Part shown: piece by piece, positions 17,987 to 26,397 of the stretch
Position numbering within the stretch: position 1 is the first letter of the stretch
Layout: every line of letters starts with the position of its first letter
Assembly (NCBI RefSeq): GCF_003937945.1
Contig: NZ_RSEC01000039.1
Coordinates: forward strand, 1 to 64,000
Source of the DNA: Amycolatopsis eburnea
GTDB taxonomy: Bacteria; Actinomycetota; Actinomycetes; Mycobacteriales; Pseudonocardiaceae
Direction of reading: 5' to 3'
Length of the DNA: 64,000 nt
Position numbers and translations under genes: made by a program
The notes under the pieces: model-generated
What the model was told of the DNA's origin: nothing
The model's database searches: none
What the model saw: the letters and a program-made list of their open reading frames with translations, nothing else

Positions 17987-20900
17987 TCAGTGCACGACGT
18001 CGTCCACCGAGGGCGACTCGTTGCGGGACAGGTTGATGCCGAGGTTGGCCGCGGCGCGCTCGAGGTCCTCGTCGTCGGAGTCGCGCATCTCGATCGCCGC
18101 GCCGTCGCTGGAGAGCACCTCGACGTTGAGGCACAGCGACTGGAGCTCCTTGAGGAGCACCTTGAACGACTCCGGGATGCCCGGCTCGGGGATGTTCTCC
18201 CCCTTGACGATGGCCTCGTACACCTTGACGCGGCCGACCACGTCGTCCGACTTGATCGTCAGCAGCTCCTGCAGCGTGTAGGCGGCGCCGTACGCCTGCA
18301 TCGCCCAGCACTCCATCTCACCGAAGCGCTGGCCACCGAACTGCGCCTTACCACCCAGCGGCTGCTGCGTGATCATCGAGTACGGGCCGGTGGAGCGGGC
18401 GTGGATCTTGTCGTCGACCAGGTGGTGCAGCTTCAGGATGTACATGTAGCCGACCGACACCGGGTACGGGTACGGCTCGCCGGAGCGGCCGTCGAACAGC
18501 GTGGCCTTGCCGTTCTCCTTGACCATGCGCTCGCCGTCGCGGTTCGGCTTGGTCGCCCCGAGCAGCCCGGTGAGCTCCTCTTCCTTCGCGCCGTCGAACA
18601 CCGGGGTCGCGGTGTTCGTGCCCGGCGCGACGTCGTAGAGCTCCTCGGACAGGTTCTTCGCCCAGTCCGGGTTGCCTTCGATCGTCCAGCCCTGCGAGGC
18701 CAGCCAGCCCAGGTGCAGCTCGAGGATCTGGCCGATGTTCATCCGTCGCGGAACACCGTGGGTGTTCAGGATGATGTCGACCGGGGTGCCGTCCTCCATG
18801 AACGGCATGTCCTCGACCGGCAGGATCTTGCCGATGACACCCTTGTTGCCGTGCCGGCCGGCGAGCTTGTCGCCCGGCTGGATCTTGCGCTTCTGGGCCA
18901 CGTAGACGCGGACCAGCTCGTTGACGCCCGGGGGCAGCTCGTCGTCGTCCTCGCGCGAGAACACGCGGATGCCGATGACCTTGCCGGTCTCGCCGTGCGG
19001 CACCTTCAGCGAGGTGTCGCGGACTTCGCGGGCCTTCTCGCCGAAGATCGCGCGGAGCAGGCGCTCCTCCGGGGTCAGCTCGGTCTCGCCCTTCGGCGTG
19101 ACCTTGCCGACCAGGATGTCGCCGTCGCGGACCTCGGCACCGATCCGGATGATGCCGCGCTCGTCGAGGTCGGCCAGGACCTCCTCGGAGACGTTCGGGA
19201 TGTCCCGGGTGATCTCCTCGGCGCCCAGCTTCGTGTCGCGGGCGTCGATCTCGTGCTCCTCGATGTGGATCGACGTCAGCACGTCGTCCTGCACCAGGCG
19301 CTCGGAGAGGATGATCGCGTCCTCGTAGTTGTGGCCCTCCCACGGCATGACCGCGACGAGCAGGTTCTTGCCGAGCGCCATCTCACCGTTCTCGGTGGAC
19401 GGGCCGTCGGCGATGACCTGACCCTGCTCGACCCGGTCGCCCTCGTTGACGATCGGGCGGTGGTTGAAGCAGGTGCCGTGGTTCGAGCGGCGGAACTTGT
19501 ACAGCCCGTAGCTCTTCCGCGTGCCGTCGTCGTGCATGATCGTGATCAGGTCCGCCGAGAGCTCCTCGACGATGCCGGCCTGCTCGGCGACGAGCACGTC
19601 ACCGGCGTCGACCGCGGCGCGCAGCTCCACACCCGTGCCCACGTACGGGGCCTGGTTGCGCAGCAGCGGCACGGCCTGGCGCTGCATGTTCGCACCCATC
19701 AGGGCGCGGTTCGCGTCGTCGTGCTCGAGGAACGGGATCATCGCCGTCGCGACCGAGACCATCTGCCGCGGCGAGACGTCCATGTAGTCGATGTCGAGCG
19801 GGTCGATCAGCTCGACCTCGCCACCCTTGCGGCGGGCCATGACCCGGTCTTCCACGAAGGTGCCGTCGTCCGAGATCGGCGCGTTGGCCTGGGCCTTGAC
19901 GTACCGGTCCTCTTCGTCCGCGGTCAGGTAGTCGACCTGGTCGGTGACCCGGCCCTCGACGACCTTGCGGTACGGCGTCTCGATGAAGCCGAACGGGTTG
20001 ACCCGCGCGTACGAGCAGAGCGAGCCGATCAGGCCGATGTTCGGGCCTTCCGGCGTCTCGATCGGGCACATCCGGCCGTAGTGCGACGGGTGGACGTCCC
20101 GGACCTCCATGCCGGCGCGCTCACGCGACAGACCACCCGGGCCGAGGGCCGAGAGGCGACGCTTGTGCGTCAGGCCCGACAGCGGGTTGTTCTGGTCCAT
20201 GAACTGCGACAGCTGCGAGGTACCGAAGAACTCCTTGATCGCCGCGCCGATCGGGCGGATGTTGATCAGGGTCTGCGGCGTGATCGCCTCGACGTCCTGC
20301 GTGGTCATGCGCTCGCGCACGACGCGCTCGGTGCGGGAGAGGCCGACCCGGATCTGGTTCTGGATCAGCTCGCCGACCGTGCGCAGGCGCCGGTTGCCGA
20401 AGTGGTCGATGTCGTCGGTCTCGACCGGGATCTCGGTGCCGTTCGCGGCCTCCATCTTGTCCTCGCCGGCGTGCAGCCGGACCAGGTACTCGATGGTCGT
20501 GACGATGTCCTCTTCGGTCAGCGTCCCGGTGTCGTACGGCGTCTCGAGGCCCAGCTTCTTGTTGACCTTGTACCGGCCGACCTTGGCCAGGTCGTAGCGC
20601 TTCGCCTTGAAGAACAGGTTCTCCAGCAGGGTCTGCGCGCTCTCCTTCGTGGGCGGCTCGCCCGGGCGCAGCTTGCGGTAGATGTCGAGCAGCGCCTCGT
20701 CGGTGCCGGCGGTGTGGTCCTTCTCGAGGGTGGCCAGCAGCGTCTCCGAGAAGGAGAAGCGCTCGCGGATCGCCTCGGTGGTCCAGCCCAGCGCCTTCAG
20801 CAGCACGGTGACCGGCTGGCGGCGCTTGCGGTCGATGCGCACGCCGACGGTGTCGCGCTTGTCGACGTCGAACTCGAGCCACGCGCCGCGGCTCGGGATC

Positions 20901-21490
20901 ACGCGGACGCTGAAGACGTCCTTGTCGGTCGTCTTGTCGACGTCCTTCGAGTAGTAGACGCCCGGCGAGCGGACCAGCTGGGACACGACGACACGCTCGG
21001 TGCCGTTGATGATGAACGTGCCCTTGTCGGTCATCACCGGGAAGTCGCCGAGGAAGACCGTCTGGCTCTTGATCTCGCCCGTGTTGTTGTTGACGAACTC
21101 GGCCGTGACGAACAGCGGCGCGGCGTACGTCATGTCCTTGTCCTTGCACTCCTCGATCGAGGCCTTGACCTCGTCGAAGCGCGGAGCGGAGAAGGACAGG
21201 GACATCGAACCGGAGAAGTCCTCGATCGGGGAGATCTCGTTCAGGACCTCTTCGAGGCCGCCGATCGGGTTTTCTTCACCTTCTTCGACACGGCGTTCGA
21301 ACCACGCTTCGTCCCCGGTGAACCACTGGAACGACTGGATCTGGACGTCGAGCAGGTTGGGGGTGCTGAGGGGTTCGCGAATCTTTGCGAAGGAAACCCG
21401 CTTGGGCGCGCCGGGGATTCCCGTGGACTCCGAGCGAGATTCAGCCGAGGTGGTCGCAGCAGTGGCCTGGTTCGCGGGAGAGACTGCCAA
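17987..21490 (-). CDS. rpoB: RNA polymerase β subunit
   Basis: The 1167-residue product is a full-length actinobacterial RpoB. The rifampicin pocket reads GTSQLSQFMDQNNPLSGLTH then KRRLSALGPGG, with the E. coli-numbered D516, H526 and S531 all wild type, so this copy should be rifampicin-sensitive. The C-terminal GEMECWAMQAYGAAYTLQE region is conserved. I chose TTG 21490 (LAVSPANQ) because GAAGGA lies 6 bases upstream and the length matches the family; a further-upstream ATG would add about 22 poorly supported residues. Two candidate promoters lie in the 5' region. The usual neighbour rplL is about 12.6 kb away because the mce operon intervenes. Confidence 0.98.
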   Translation of the reverse strand: MAVSPANQATAATTSAESRSESTGIPGAPKRVSFAKIREPLSTPNLLDVQIQSFQWFTGDEAWFERRVEEGEENPIGGLEEVLNEISPIEDFSGSMSLSFSAPRFDEVKASIEECKDKDMTYAAPLFVTAEFVNNNTGEIKSQTVFLGDFPVMTDKGTFIINGTERVVVSQLVRSPGVYYSKDVDKTTDKDVFSVRVIPSRGAWLEFDVDKRDTVGVRIDRKRRQPVTVLLKALGWTTEAIRERFSFSETLLATLEKDHTAGTDEALLDIYRKLRPGEPPTKESAQTLLENLFFKAKRYDLAKVGRYKVNKKLGLETPYDTGTLTEEDIVTTIEYLVRLHAGEDKMEAANGTEIPVETDDIDHFGNRRLRTVGELIQNQIRVGLSRTERVVRERMTTQDVEAITPQTLINIRPIGAAIKEFFGTSQLSQFMDQNNPLSGLTHKRRLSALGPGGLSRERAGMEVRDVHPSHYGRMCPIETPEGPNIGLIGSLCSYARVNPFGFIETPYRKVVEGRVTDQVDYLTADEEDRYVKAQANAPISDDGTFVEDRVMARRKGGEVELIDPLDIDYMDVSPRQMVSVATAMIPFLEHDDANRALMGANMQRQAVPLLRNQAPYVGTGVELRAAVDAGDVLVAEQAGIVEELSADLITIMHDDGTRKSYGLYKFRRSNHGTCFNHRPIVNEGDRVEQGQVIADGPSTENGEMALGKNLLVAVMPWEGHNYEDAIILSERLVQDDVLTSIHIEEHEIDARDTKLGAEEITRDIPNVSEEVLADLDERGIIRIGAEVRDGDILVGKVTPKGETELTPEERLLRAIFGEKAREVRDTSLKVPHGETGKVIGIRVFSREDDDELPPGVNELVRVYVAQKRKIQPGDKLAGRHGNKGVIGKILPVEDMPFMEDGTPVDIILNTHGVPRRMNIGQILELHLGWLASQGWTIEGNPDWAKNLSEELYDVAPGTNTATPVFDGAKEEELTGLLGATKPNRDGERMVKENGKATLFDGRSGEPYPYPVSVGYMYILKLHHLVDDKIHARSTGPYSMITQQPLGGKAQFGGQRFGEMECWAMQAYGAAYTLQELLTIKSDDVVGRVKVYEAIVKGENIPEPGIPESFKVLLKELQSLCLNVEVLSSDGAAIEMRDSDDEDLERAAANLGINLSRNESPSVDDVVH

Positions 21491-21526
21491 GATGCGTCCT
21501 TCCGGGGACAATGAGCGGTGACGGCC

Positions 21527-21556
21527 GCCATAGCAACAGCTATCAGCGACTGTCAA
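21527..21556 (-). promoter_or_regulatory. Candidate rpoB proximal promoter
   Basis: On the minus strand TTGACA (21551-21556) is followed after 18 bases by TATGGC (21527-21532). The -35 box is a consensus match; the -10 is weak. It lies about 37 bases upstream of the TTG start. Confidence 0.4.
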
Positions 21557-21624
21557 GGGTGCCGTGTGCCCACTATCCTAACTACCGGCTCCGGGCAGCC
21601 TGAAAGAGGGCAGCGCAAAGAGGC

Positions 21625-21653
21625 AGTCTAGCCCGAACGGCGCGGTCTGTCCA
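21625..21653 (-). promoter_or_regulatory. Candidate rpoB distal promoter
   Basis: On the minus strand TGGACA (21648-21653) and TAGACT (21625-21630) are spaced by 17 bases, a good housekeeping sigma-factor match. Transcription would begin about 130 bases upstream of the rpoB start. Confidence 0.5.
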
Positions 21654-22209
21654 GGGGGCGCTCCCGATGGGGCCCAGCCTGCCTCGCGACGTCTTCAGGT
21701 ATGCCTCCAGGCGAGCCGGTTGTCCCTCCCGCAAGGGCCGCCGGTTTCGCCGTCGGGAGTAAGCGTGAACCCAGCGGCGCCGAGAGTCAAGATGCCACAC
21801 GGGGGTGGGCCCGGTTGGCGCAGCGTTGAAGAGGGTCAGCGGAGCGTAAGCGGCCGAATATCATGCAGGTTACTGGCTGGTAGCGCCAGTAAAGCGGCTC
21901 GACCTGGGGTTTTTCCACGGATTCCGTCGTCGTCGCTGTGCCGTACGCCACCCGGCACGGGCGGAGAAGTTCTCCGGACGGGCGCGTCGGAGCGTTCTCA
22001 CGGGCCGTGCAGGAGGGGCTCGGAGTGCGTCACAGCGGTCACTCGTGCCCCAGGCGCCACGGGGCCCGTGAGGGGGCTCCGAGGGGCCGTGAGGGGCCTC
22101 TCGGGGCGCCGGTGGTCCGGTGGTCCCGGCGGGCCGCTGAACGCCGTACAAGAGCGCCTGGGGACCGGACACCCGGCCGCGCGGTCTACCCGGCGTCGCG
22201 CGGAGACGC
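21654..22209. other. Non-coding stretch between the mce operon and rpoB
   Basis: I find no convincing gene in these 556 bases; open frames here lack ribosome sites and actinobacterial codon pattern. The stretch holds an 8-base inverted repeat at 21870-21892 and a G-rich run with imperfect repeats of GGGGCC(C)GTGAGGGG near 22061-22100. It may include upstream control sequence for rpoB. Confidence 0.5.
21870..21892. promoter_or_regulatory. Inverted repeat TTACTGGC-N7-GCCAGTAA
   Basis: Perfect 8-base arms at 21870-21877 and 21885-21892 resemble operators bound by dimeric TetR- or GntR-type regulators. The site is about 380 bases upstream of rpoB and 380 bases beyond the end of the mce operon, so its target is unclear. 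Confidence 0.35.
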
Positions 22210-22258
22210 CATGAAAGGGTCGTTCATGTCGTCCGGCGAGGTGAACGACCCTTTCATG
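22210..22258. repeat. Palindromic intergenic repeat, intact copy
   Basis: CATGAAAGGGTCGTTCA (22210-22226) and TGAACGACCCTTTCATG (22242-22258) are perfect 17-base inverted arms around a 15-base spacer. The element begins 17 bases after the stop of the last mce-operon gene and could terminate transcription. A degenerate copy, in the same orientation relative to its upstream gene, is at 57-98. Spurious peptides of the type MKGSF-x-S-x-x-x-x-NDPF arise from it in several frames. Confidence 0.8.
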
Positions 22259-22274
22259 ACGTTCGGAGGCGCGG

Positions 22275-23312
22275 CTACTTGCTCGGCGAGGGCGACGCCG
22301 GTGCCGACGACGCCGGCGCCTGGCTGGCCGCCGGGATCTTCGGGGCGTTGTAGGTGTCCATGTCCGTGATCTTCCACTTGTCGCCCTGGAGCTGGGCGTT
22401 CAAGTGGAGCTGGGCGGTACCCGCGGTCGTCTTCTTCGTGTCCGTGCGGGTCGAGGTCTGGTCGACGAAGACCATCACCTTCGCCAGGTCGCCGTTCAGC
22501 ATGATGACCGCCGAGCGGGTCACCTTGCAGGTCACGACCATCTTCTGCTCCGGCGCGAGCCGCTTGACCTCGCCCATCAGGGAGTTGTACTTGGCGCGGA
22601 CGTCGTCGTTGGCCAGCAGGTCGTTGGCCGCGTCCTCGGTCTTCTTGATGTTGTTGAAGTCGTACGAGAACAGCGCCTCGGCCGCCTTCGACACCGAGTC
22701 CTTCACCTGCGCCGTCTTCGCGACGTCCAGCAGGGCCGTGTTGCTGGTCGCCGAGGAGACCTGGACCTCTTCGTACTTGAACCAGAACGCCAGGCCGCCC
22801 AGCACCAGCGCCACGAGCACCAGCGCGCCCGCCACGACGTACGGCTTCTGCACGCGCGAGCCCGCGGCCGGCGTCGCTTCCGAAGCGGCTTCGGCGACCG
22901 CGACCTCGGACTCCTCCGTCGGCTTCGCGATGCCCGTGTCCCGTTTCTTGCGCCGCGGCGCGGGGCGGGCGGGGGCCTCGTCGGTCTCGGCCTCGGGTTC
23001 GGGCTCGCCGGTCAGCGCGTCGACCGAAGGCTCCTCCTCGGTGCCGACGGCCGCGAACACCGCCGTGTCCTCGGCGGACGGCGCCGTGTCGAGCTGCCCG
23101 CTCGCGGCTTCGAACGCCTCCGGCTTCGTGGCCGGACGCGGTGCCGGGCGCGGGGCCGGCCGGGGGCGCGGCTTGCGCGGCTCGGCGGGGAGCTGGCCGG
23201 TCCGCTCGGCGGCGGACTCGTCCGTCGACGGCTTGCGCAGACCGGCCACGCGCGGCCGGCGCGACGGCGTGGTGCTGCTGCTGCGAGGCGGCTGGCGGCG
23301 GGAGGGGGGCAC
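22275..23312 (-). CDS. Mce-associated membrane protein (Pro-rich N-terminus)
   Basis: The 345-residue product starts at GTG 23312, 6 bases after AAGGAG. Residues 1-150 are basic, Pro- and Glu-rich and probably cytoplasmic and disordered (including repeated RPAPRPAPRPA). One membrane helix (about 157-178) follows, then an outer α/β domain of about 165 residues of the type found in mycobacterial Mas proteins. Such proteins stabilise the Mce complex in the envelope. It is the last gene of the mce operon and ends just before a palindromic repeat. It shares its layout with the preceding gene (23336-23917). Confidence 0.75.
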   Translation of the reverse strand: MPPSRRQPPRSSSTTPSRRPRVAGLRKPSTDESAAERTGQLPAEPRKPRPRPAPRPAPRPATKPEAFEAASGQLDTAPSAEDTAVFAAVGTEEEPSVDALTGEPEPEAETDEAPARPAPRRKKRDTGIAKPTEESEVAVAEAASEATPAAGSRVQKPYVVAGALVLVALVLGGLAFWFKYEEVQVSSATSNTALLDVAKTAQVKDSVSKAAEALFSYDFNNIKKTEDAANDLLANDDVRAKYNSLMGEVKRLAPEQKMVVTCKVTRSAVIMLNGDLAKVMVFVDQTSTRTDTKKTTAGTAQLHLNAQLQGDKWKITDMDTYNAPKIPAASQAPASSAPASPSPSK

Positions 23313-23335
23313 TACGGGCTCCTTAACGGGTGACG

Positions 23336-23917
23336 CTACTGGCCGGCCGCGACGAGCGGGACGCTGTCGATGCCGGACAGCTTCCACGCGTCGCCCACGC
23401 GGGTCATCGACACCTCGAGGCGCAACGGCTTCGCGCTGCTCTTGTCACCCTGGGTGACGGTCGTGGCGATGGCGGCGAGGAAGCTGGCCTTGCCTTCGTG
23501 GTCGTCCAGCTCCTCGACGGCGATGTCCTGGACGTCCGTGGTGACCTTGGTCTTGGCGTCGGCGAGCGCCTTGCGGAACGTCGGCGCCGACTGGTCGATC
23601 TGCTGGGCCATCTTGTCGTCCGACACGGACTTCTGCCGGGCGAAGAAGCCGTCGAGGTCCTGGTAGTCGACCTCGGTGTAGGCCTTCAGCGCGTTGCTGC
23701 CCGCCTTGACGACGGCCTCGCGCGAGGCCGCCAGCTCGGCGTTGTCGTCGGCCGCGGCCGCCCACCACTGGATCCCGAAGAACGCGGCGGCGATCAGCGC
23801 GGCCAGCGCCAGCGCGCCGGCGCCGAGCACCAGCGTCCGCGAGGCGGACCGCTCCTGGGCGGGCGTCGGGGTGACGTCGGCGTCGTCCTCGACGACGGCC
23901 GGCTCGTCCGTACTCAT
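23336..23917 (-). CDS. Mce-associated membrane protein (193 aa)
   Basis: The 193-residue protein has a short acidic N-terminus, one membrane helix (about 28-52, LVLGAGALALAALIAAAFFG) and an outer domain with the typical Mas pattern. That domain begins with a long helix (NALKAYTEVDYQDLDGFF), passes through strands, and ends LRLEVSMTRVGDAWKLSGID. It is 36 bases after mceF and precedes a paralogous gene. Family members are encoded at the 3' ends of mce operons and are thought to assist complex stability. Confidence 0.8.
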   Translation of the reverse strand: MSTDEPAVVEDDADVTPTPAQERSASRTLVLGAGALALAALIAAAFFGIQWWAAAADDNAELAASREAVVKAGSNALKAYTEVDYQDLDGFFARQKSVSDDKMAQQIDQSAPTFRKALADAKTKVTTDVQDIAVEELDDHEGKASFLAAIATTVTQGDKSSAKPLRLEVSMTRVGDAWKLSGIDSVPLVAAGQ

Positions 23918-23953
23918 GGCACTCCAGGGTAGGGGGCGGTCATCAAATCCACG

Positions 23954-25219
23954 TCAGGCCAGTCCGAGCAGCGCGCCCAGGCTGTTCAGGCTGACTCCCG
24001 GGCTGCCGACGATGCCCGGCACGCCGCGGGTGTTGCGCTCGTCCGCCAGCTCCTCGGCCGGCCGGTTCTGGTTGGCCGCGACGTCGGCGTCGGACGGCGC
24101 GACCGGGACCCCGCCGTACGGCGCGTTCTGCGCGCCGCGGACGTTGATCGGGCTGCCCTTCGGCTCGGCACAGTACGCCTTGTCGTCCGCGGGCCGCGGC
24201 GACAGGTTGTTCCCGGTCCGGTACTGCGAGTACGGCATGTACCCCTTGGTGCAGGACGGCGGGTTGAACAGGTTGAGCACCAGGCCGAGGTGGGCGGTCC
24301 CGTCGCCGGGGGCGACGCTGCTGGCCGCGCCGGCCAGTGCCGGGTAGGTGACCAGGCCCTGCTCGATGCCGTCGAGGCGGGTCACGGTCAGGTTGGCCGT
24401 GGTCAGCAGGTTCGCCGTCAGCGCGCCCAGGCCCGGCCCGGACTCCTTCAGCACCTGGCTGACCTGCGCGGCCACCTGCGGCGTGATGCCGATGAGCTTG
24501 CGCAGGTCGCCGTCGGAGTTCTTCAGCGTGCCGGTGAGCTCGTTGAGGCTCTTGCTGAACGACGCGAAGTTCGCCGCCTCGTCGTTCTGCGTGTCGAGCA
24601 CCTTCCCGCCCTGGTCCAGCAGCTGGATGGTCTGCGGGAGGTACTCCTGCGCGGTCGTGGTGAAGCTGCGCGCGGTGTCCAGCAGCTTCTGCAGGTCGCC
24701 ACCGGTGCCGCGGAACGCGTCGTAGGACTCGTCGACGACGGTCCGCAGCGAGTCGACCGGGACCGACGCGGCGAGCGAGTCGAGGTCGCCGATCAGCCGG
24801 TCGGTGCTGACCGGGGTGGTCGTCTTGGCCGCCGGGATCACCGAGCCGGCCGCCAGGTACGGGCCCTTGTCGGCCTTCGGCTTCAGGTCGACGTACTGCT
24901 CGCCGACCGCGGACCGGTTGGCGACGACCGCGTCGAGGTCCGCCGGCACCTGGGGCGCCGACGGGTCGATGTTGAGGTCGGCTTCGAGCCCGGTCGGGGT
25001 CAGCCGCATTTCGCCGACCCGGCCGATGTTGTAGCCGCGGTAGGTGACTTCGGCGTTGGTGAAGATGCCGCCCGACTCGTTGAGCTGCAGCTTCACCGTG
25101 TAGCCGTCGTTGCCGAACACGGTGCCGAGCCCGGCGAACCGGATCAGCGCGTACACGATCGCGACGACGGAAATGACCGCGAAGGCGATCAGCTGGATCT
25201 TCGTCCGGCGCACCAGCAT
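23954..25219 (-). CDS. mceF: Mce family protein, sixth subunit (MceF)
   Basis: The 421-residue product starts at ATG 25219, which overlaps the mceE stop by one base. It has an N-terminal anchor (about 8-28), the MCE domain (about 38-120, GYTVKLQLNESGGIFTNAEVTYRG and the hallmark VGEQYVDL), a long helical region (about 150-300) and a low-complexity tail. Mce subunits form a hexameric tunnel that carries lipids from the outer layers to the YrbE permease. As sixth and last MCE-domain gene in the row it corresponds to MceF. The longer open frame reaching 26404 is a shadow of mceE. Confidence 0.9.
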   Translation of the reverse strand: MLVRRTKIQLIAFAVISVVAIVYALIRFAGLGTVFGNDGYTVKLQLNESGGIFTNAEVTYRGYNIGRVGEMRLTPTGLEADLNIDPSAPQVPADLDAVVANRSAVGEQYVDLKPKADKGPYLAAGSVIPAAKTTTPVSTDRLIGDLDSLAASVPVDSLRTVVDESYDAFRGTGGDLQKLLDTARSFTTTAQEYLPQTIQLLDQGGKVLDTQNDEAANFASFSKSLNELTGTLKNSDGDLRKLIGITPQVAAQVSQVLKESGPGLGALTANLLTTANLTVTRLDGIEQGLVTYPALAGAASSVAPGDGTAHLGLVLNLFNPPSCTKGYMPYSQYRTGNNLSPRPADDKAYCAEPKGSPINVRGAQNAPYGGVPVAPSDADVAANQNRPAEELADERNTRGVPGIVGSPGVSLNSLGALLGLA

Positions 25220-26397
25220 CAGCCCGCACCTCCCGACAGGAGCCCGAAGAGGTTGCCGAGGCCGGGCTGGGACTGCCCGGCCTGCCCGCTCTCGCCCGGG
25301 ATCGGCAGCGGCGGCGGCTGGTTGGCGGGGGTGCCCTCGACGCCGCCGGTGAGCCCCGGCAGCGGGATCTGCCCGGCGAGCGCGTTCTGCCTGCTGTTGC
25401 CGAGGTTTTCGACGACGGTCTTCAGGTTCAGGTCCACCTTCGCGAACAGGTTGAAGTAGTCGCCCTTGACGTCGTTGACGGCCTGGTCGCTGAACGGGAA
25501 CGTCAGCAGGATCTCCAGCGCCTTCGGCAGGTCGTTGCCCGCCTCGCCGAGCTTCTGCAACGTCGGGGTCAGCGCCTTCAGGTCGGCGACGAGGTCCTTC
25601 TGCGACCGGTTCACGGTGTCGGTGGCGACGCCGGAGAGGTTGTCCAGCGCCTGCAGCATCGTGACCAGCTGGCCGCGCTGCGACTCCAGCACGCCGAGGC
25701 CGGGCGCGAGGTTGTCGACCGCGCCGACCAGCTTGTCCTTCTGCCCGTTCAGGGTCGAGGACAGCCGGTTCAGCCCGTCGAGCGCGCGGGTGATGTTGCG
25801 CGACTGCTGGTCGAGGTTCGTGACCAGCTGGTTCGCGTTGTCCAGCAGCGCCTTGATGTCCGGCTCGCGGCCGGAGGTGGCGTTGTTGAGCTCCTTGGTG
25901 ATGGTGTTGAGCTGGTCGACCCCACCACCGTTGAGCAGCAGCGACAGCGCGCCGAGCAGCTCTTCGACCTCGACGCTGCGGTTCGTGCGGGCCAGCGGGA
26001 TGGTCGCGTTGTCGGCGAGCTTGCCCTGGGCCTGGTCGTCGCCGGGCGAGGCCAGCTCGACGTACTTCTCGCCGAGCAGGCTCGACTGCTTGATGTTGGC
26101 CAGCGCGTTGGCAGGCAGCTTGACGTCGCCGTTGACCCGCAGCGTGACCAGCGCGTGCCAGCCGTCCTTGGTGAGGCCGACGTTCTCGACGCGGCCGATC
26201 GGCACCTCGTTGACCTTCACCCCGGCCTGCGGGGTCAGGTCGAGCACGTCCCGGAACTCGACGTTCACCGTGTACGGGTGGTCGCCGAGGTCGGCGCCGC
26301 CGGGCAGCGGCAGGTCGTAGATGCCCTTGAACGCGCAGCCGGAGAGCACCAGCGCGGACGCCGTGGCGAGCGCTCCGACGGTCAGCAGCTTCCTCAC
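25219..26397 (-). CDS. mceE: Mce family lipoprotein, fifth subunit (MceE)
   Basis: The 392-residue precursor begins at GTG 26397 (VRKLLTVGALATASALVLSGC) with a lipobox LVLSGC, and GGAGG lies upstream. Lipidation would fall on Cys at about residue 21. The MCE domain (about 40-120: YTVNVEFRDVLDLTPQAGVKV, then LLGEKYVEL) and a helical needle region follow. Lipoprotein subunits such as LprK of M. tuberculosis hold the same fifth position. It overlaps mceD by 4 bases. The C-terminal tail is Pro/Gly-rich. Start choice rests on the lipobox. Confidence 0.92.
   Translation of the reverse strand: MRKLLTVGALATASALVLSGCAFKGIYDLPLPGGADLGDHPYTVNVEFRDVLDLTPQAGVKVNEVPIGRVENVGLTKDGWHALVTLRVNGDVKLPANALANIKQSSLLGEKYVELASPGDDQAQGKLADNATIPLARTNRSVEVEELLGALSLLLNGGGVDQLNTITKELNNATSGREPDIKALLDNANQLVTNLDQQSRNITRALDGLNRLSSTLNGQKDKLVGAVDNLAPGLGVLESQRGQLVTMLQALDNLSGVATDTVNRSQKDLVADLKALTPTLQKLGEAGNDLPKALEILLTFPFSDQAVNDVKGDYFNLFAKVDLNLKTVVENLGNSRQNALAGQIPLPGLTGGVEGTPANQPPPLPIPGESGQAGQSQPGLGNLFGLLSGGAG

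Noticed and set aside
17990..21514. Long plus-strand open frame opposite rpoB
   Set aside because: Same antisense artefact; there is no family signature and no ribosome site.
22061..22110. G-rich imperfect repeats as a CRISPR or tandem-repeat array
   Set aside because: Units are irregular, few and without spacers of constant length; they look like low-complexity GC-rich sequence.
22186..22377. Possible 63-residue protein containing a KGSF...NDPF peptide
   Set aside because: The peptide is produced by the palindromic repeat, appears in more than one frame, and has no ribosome site.
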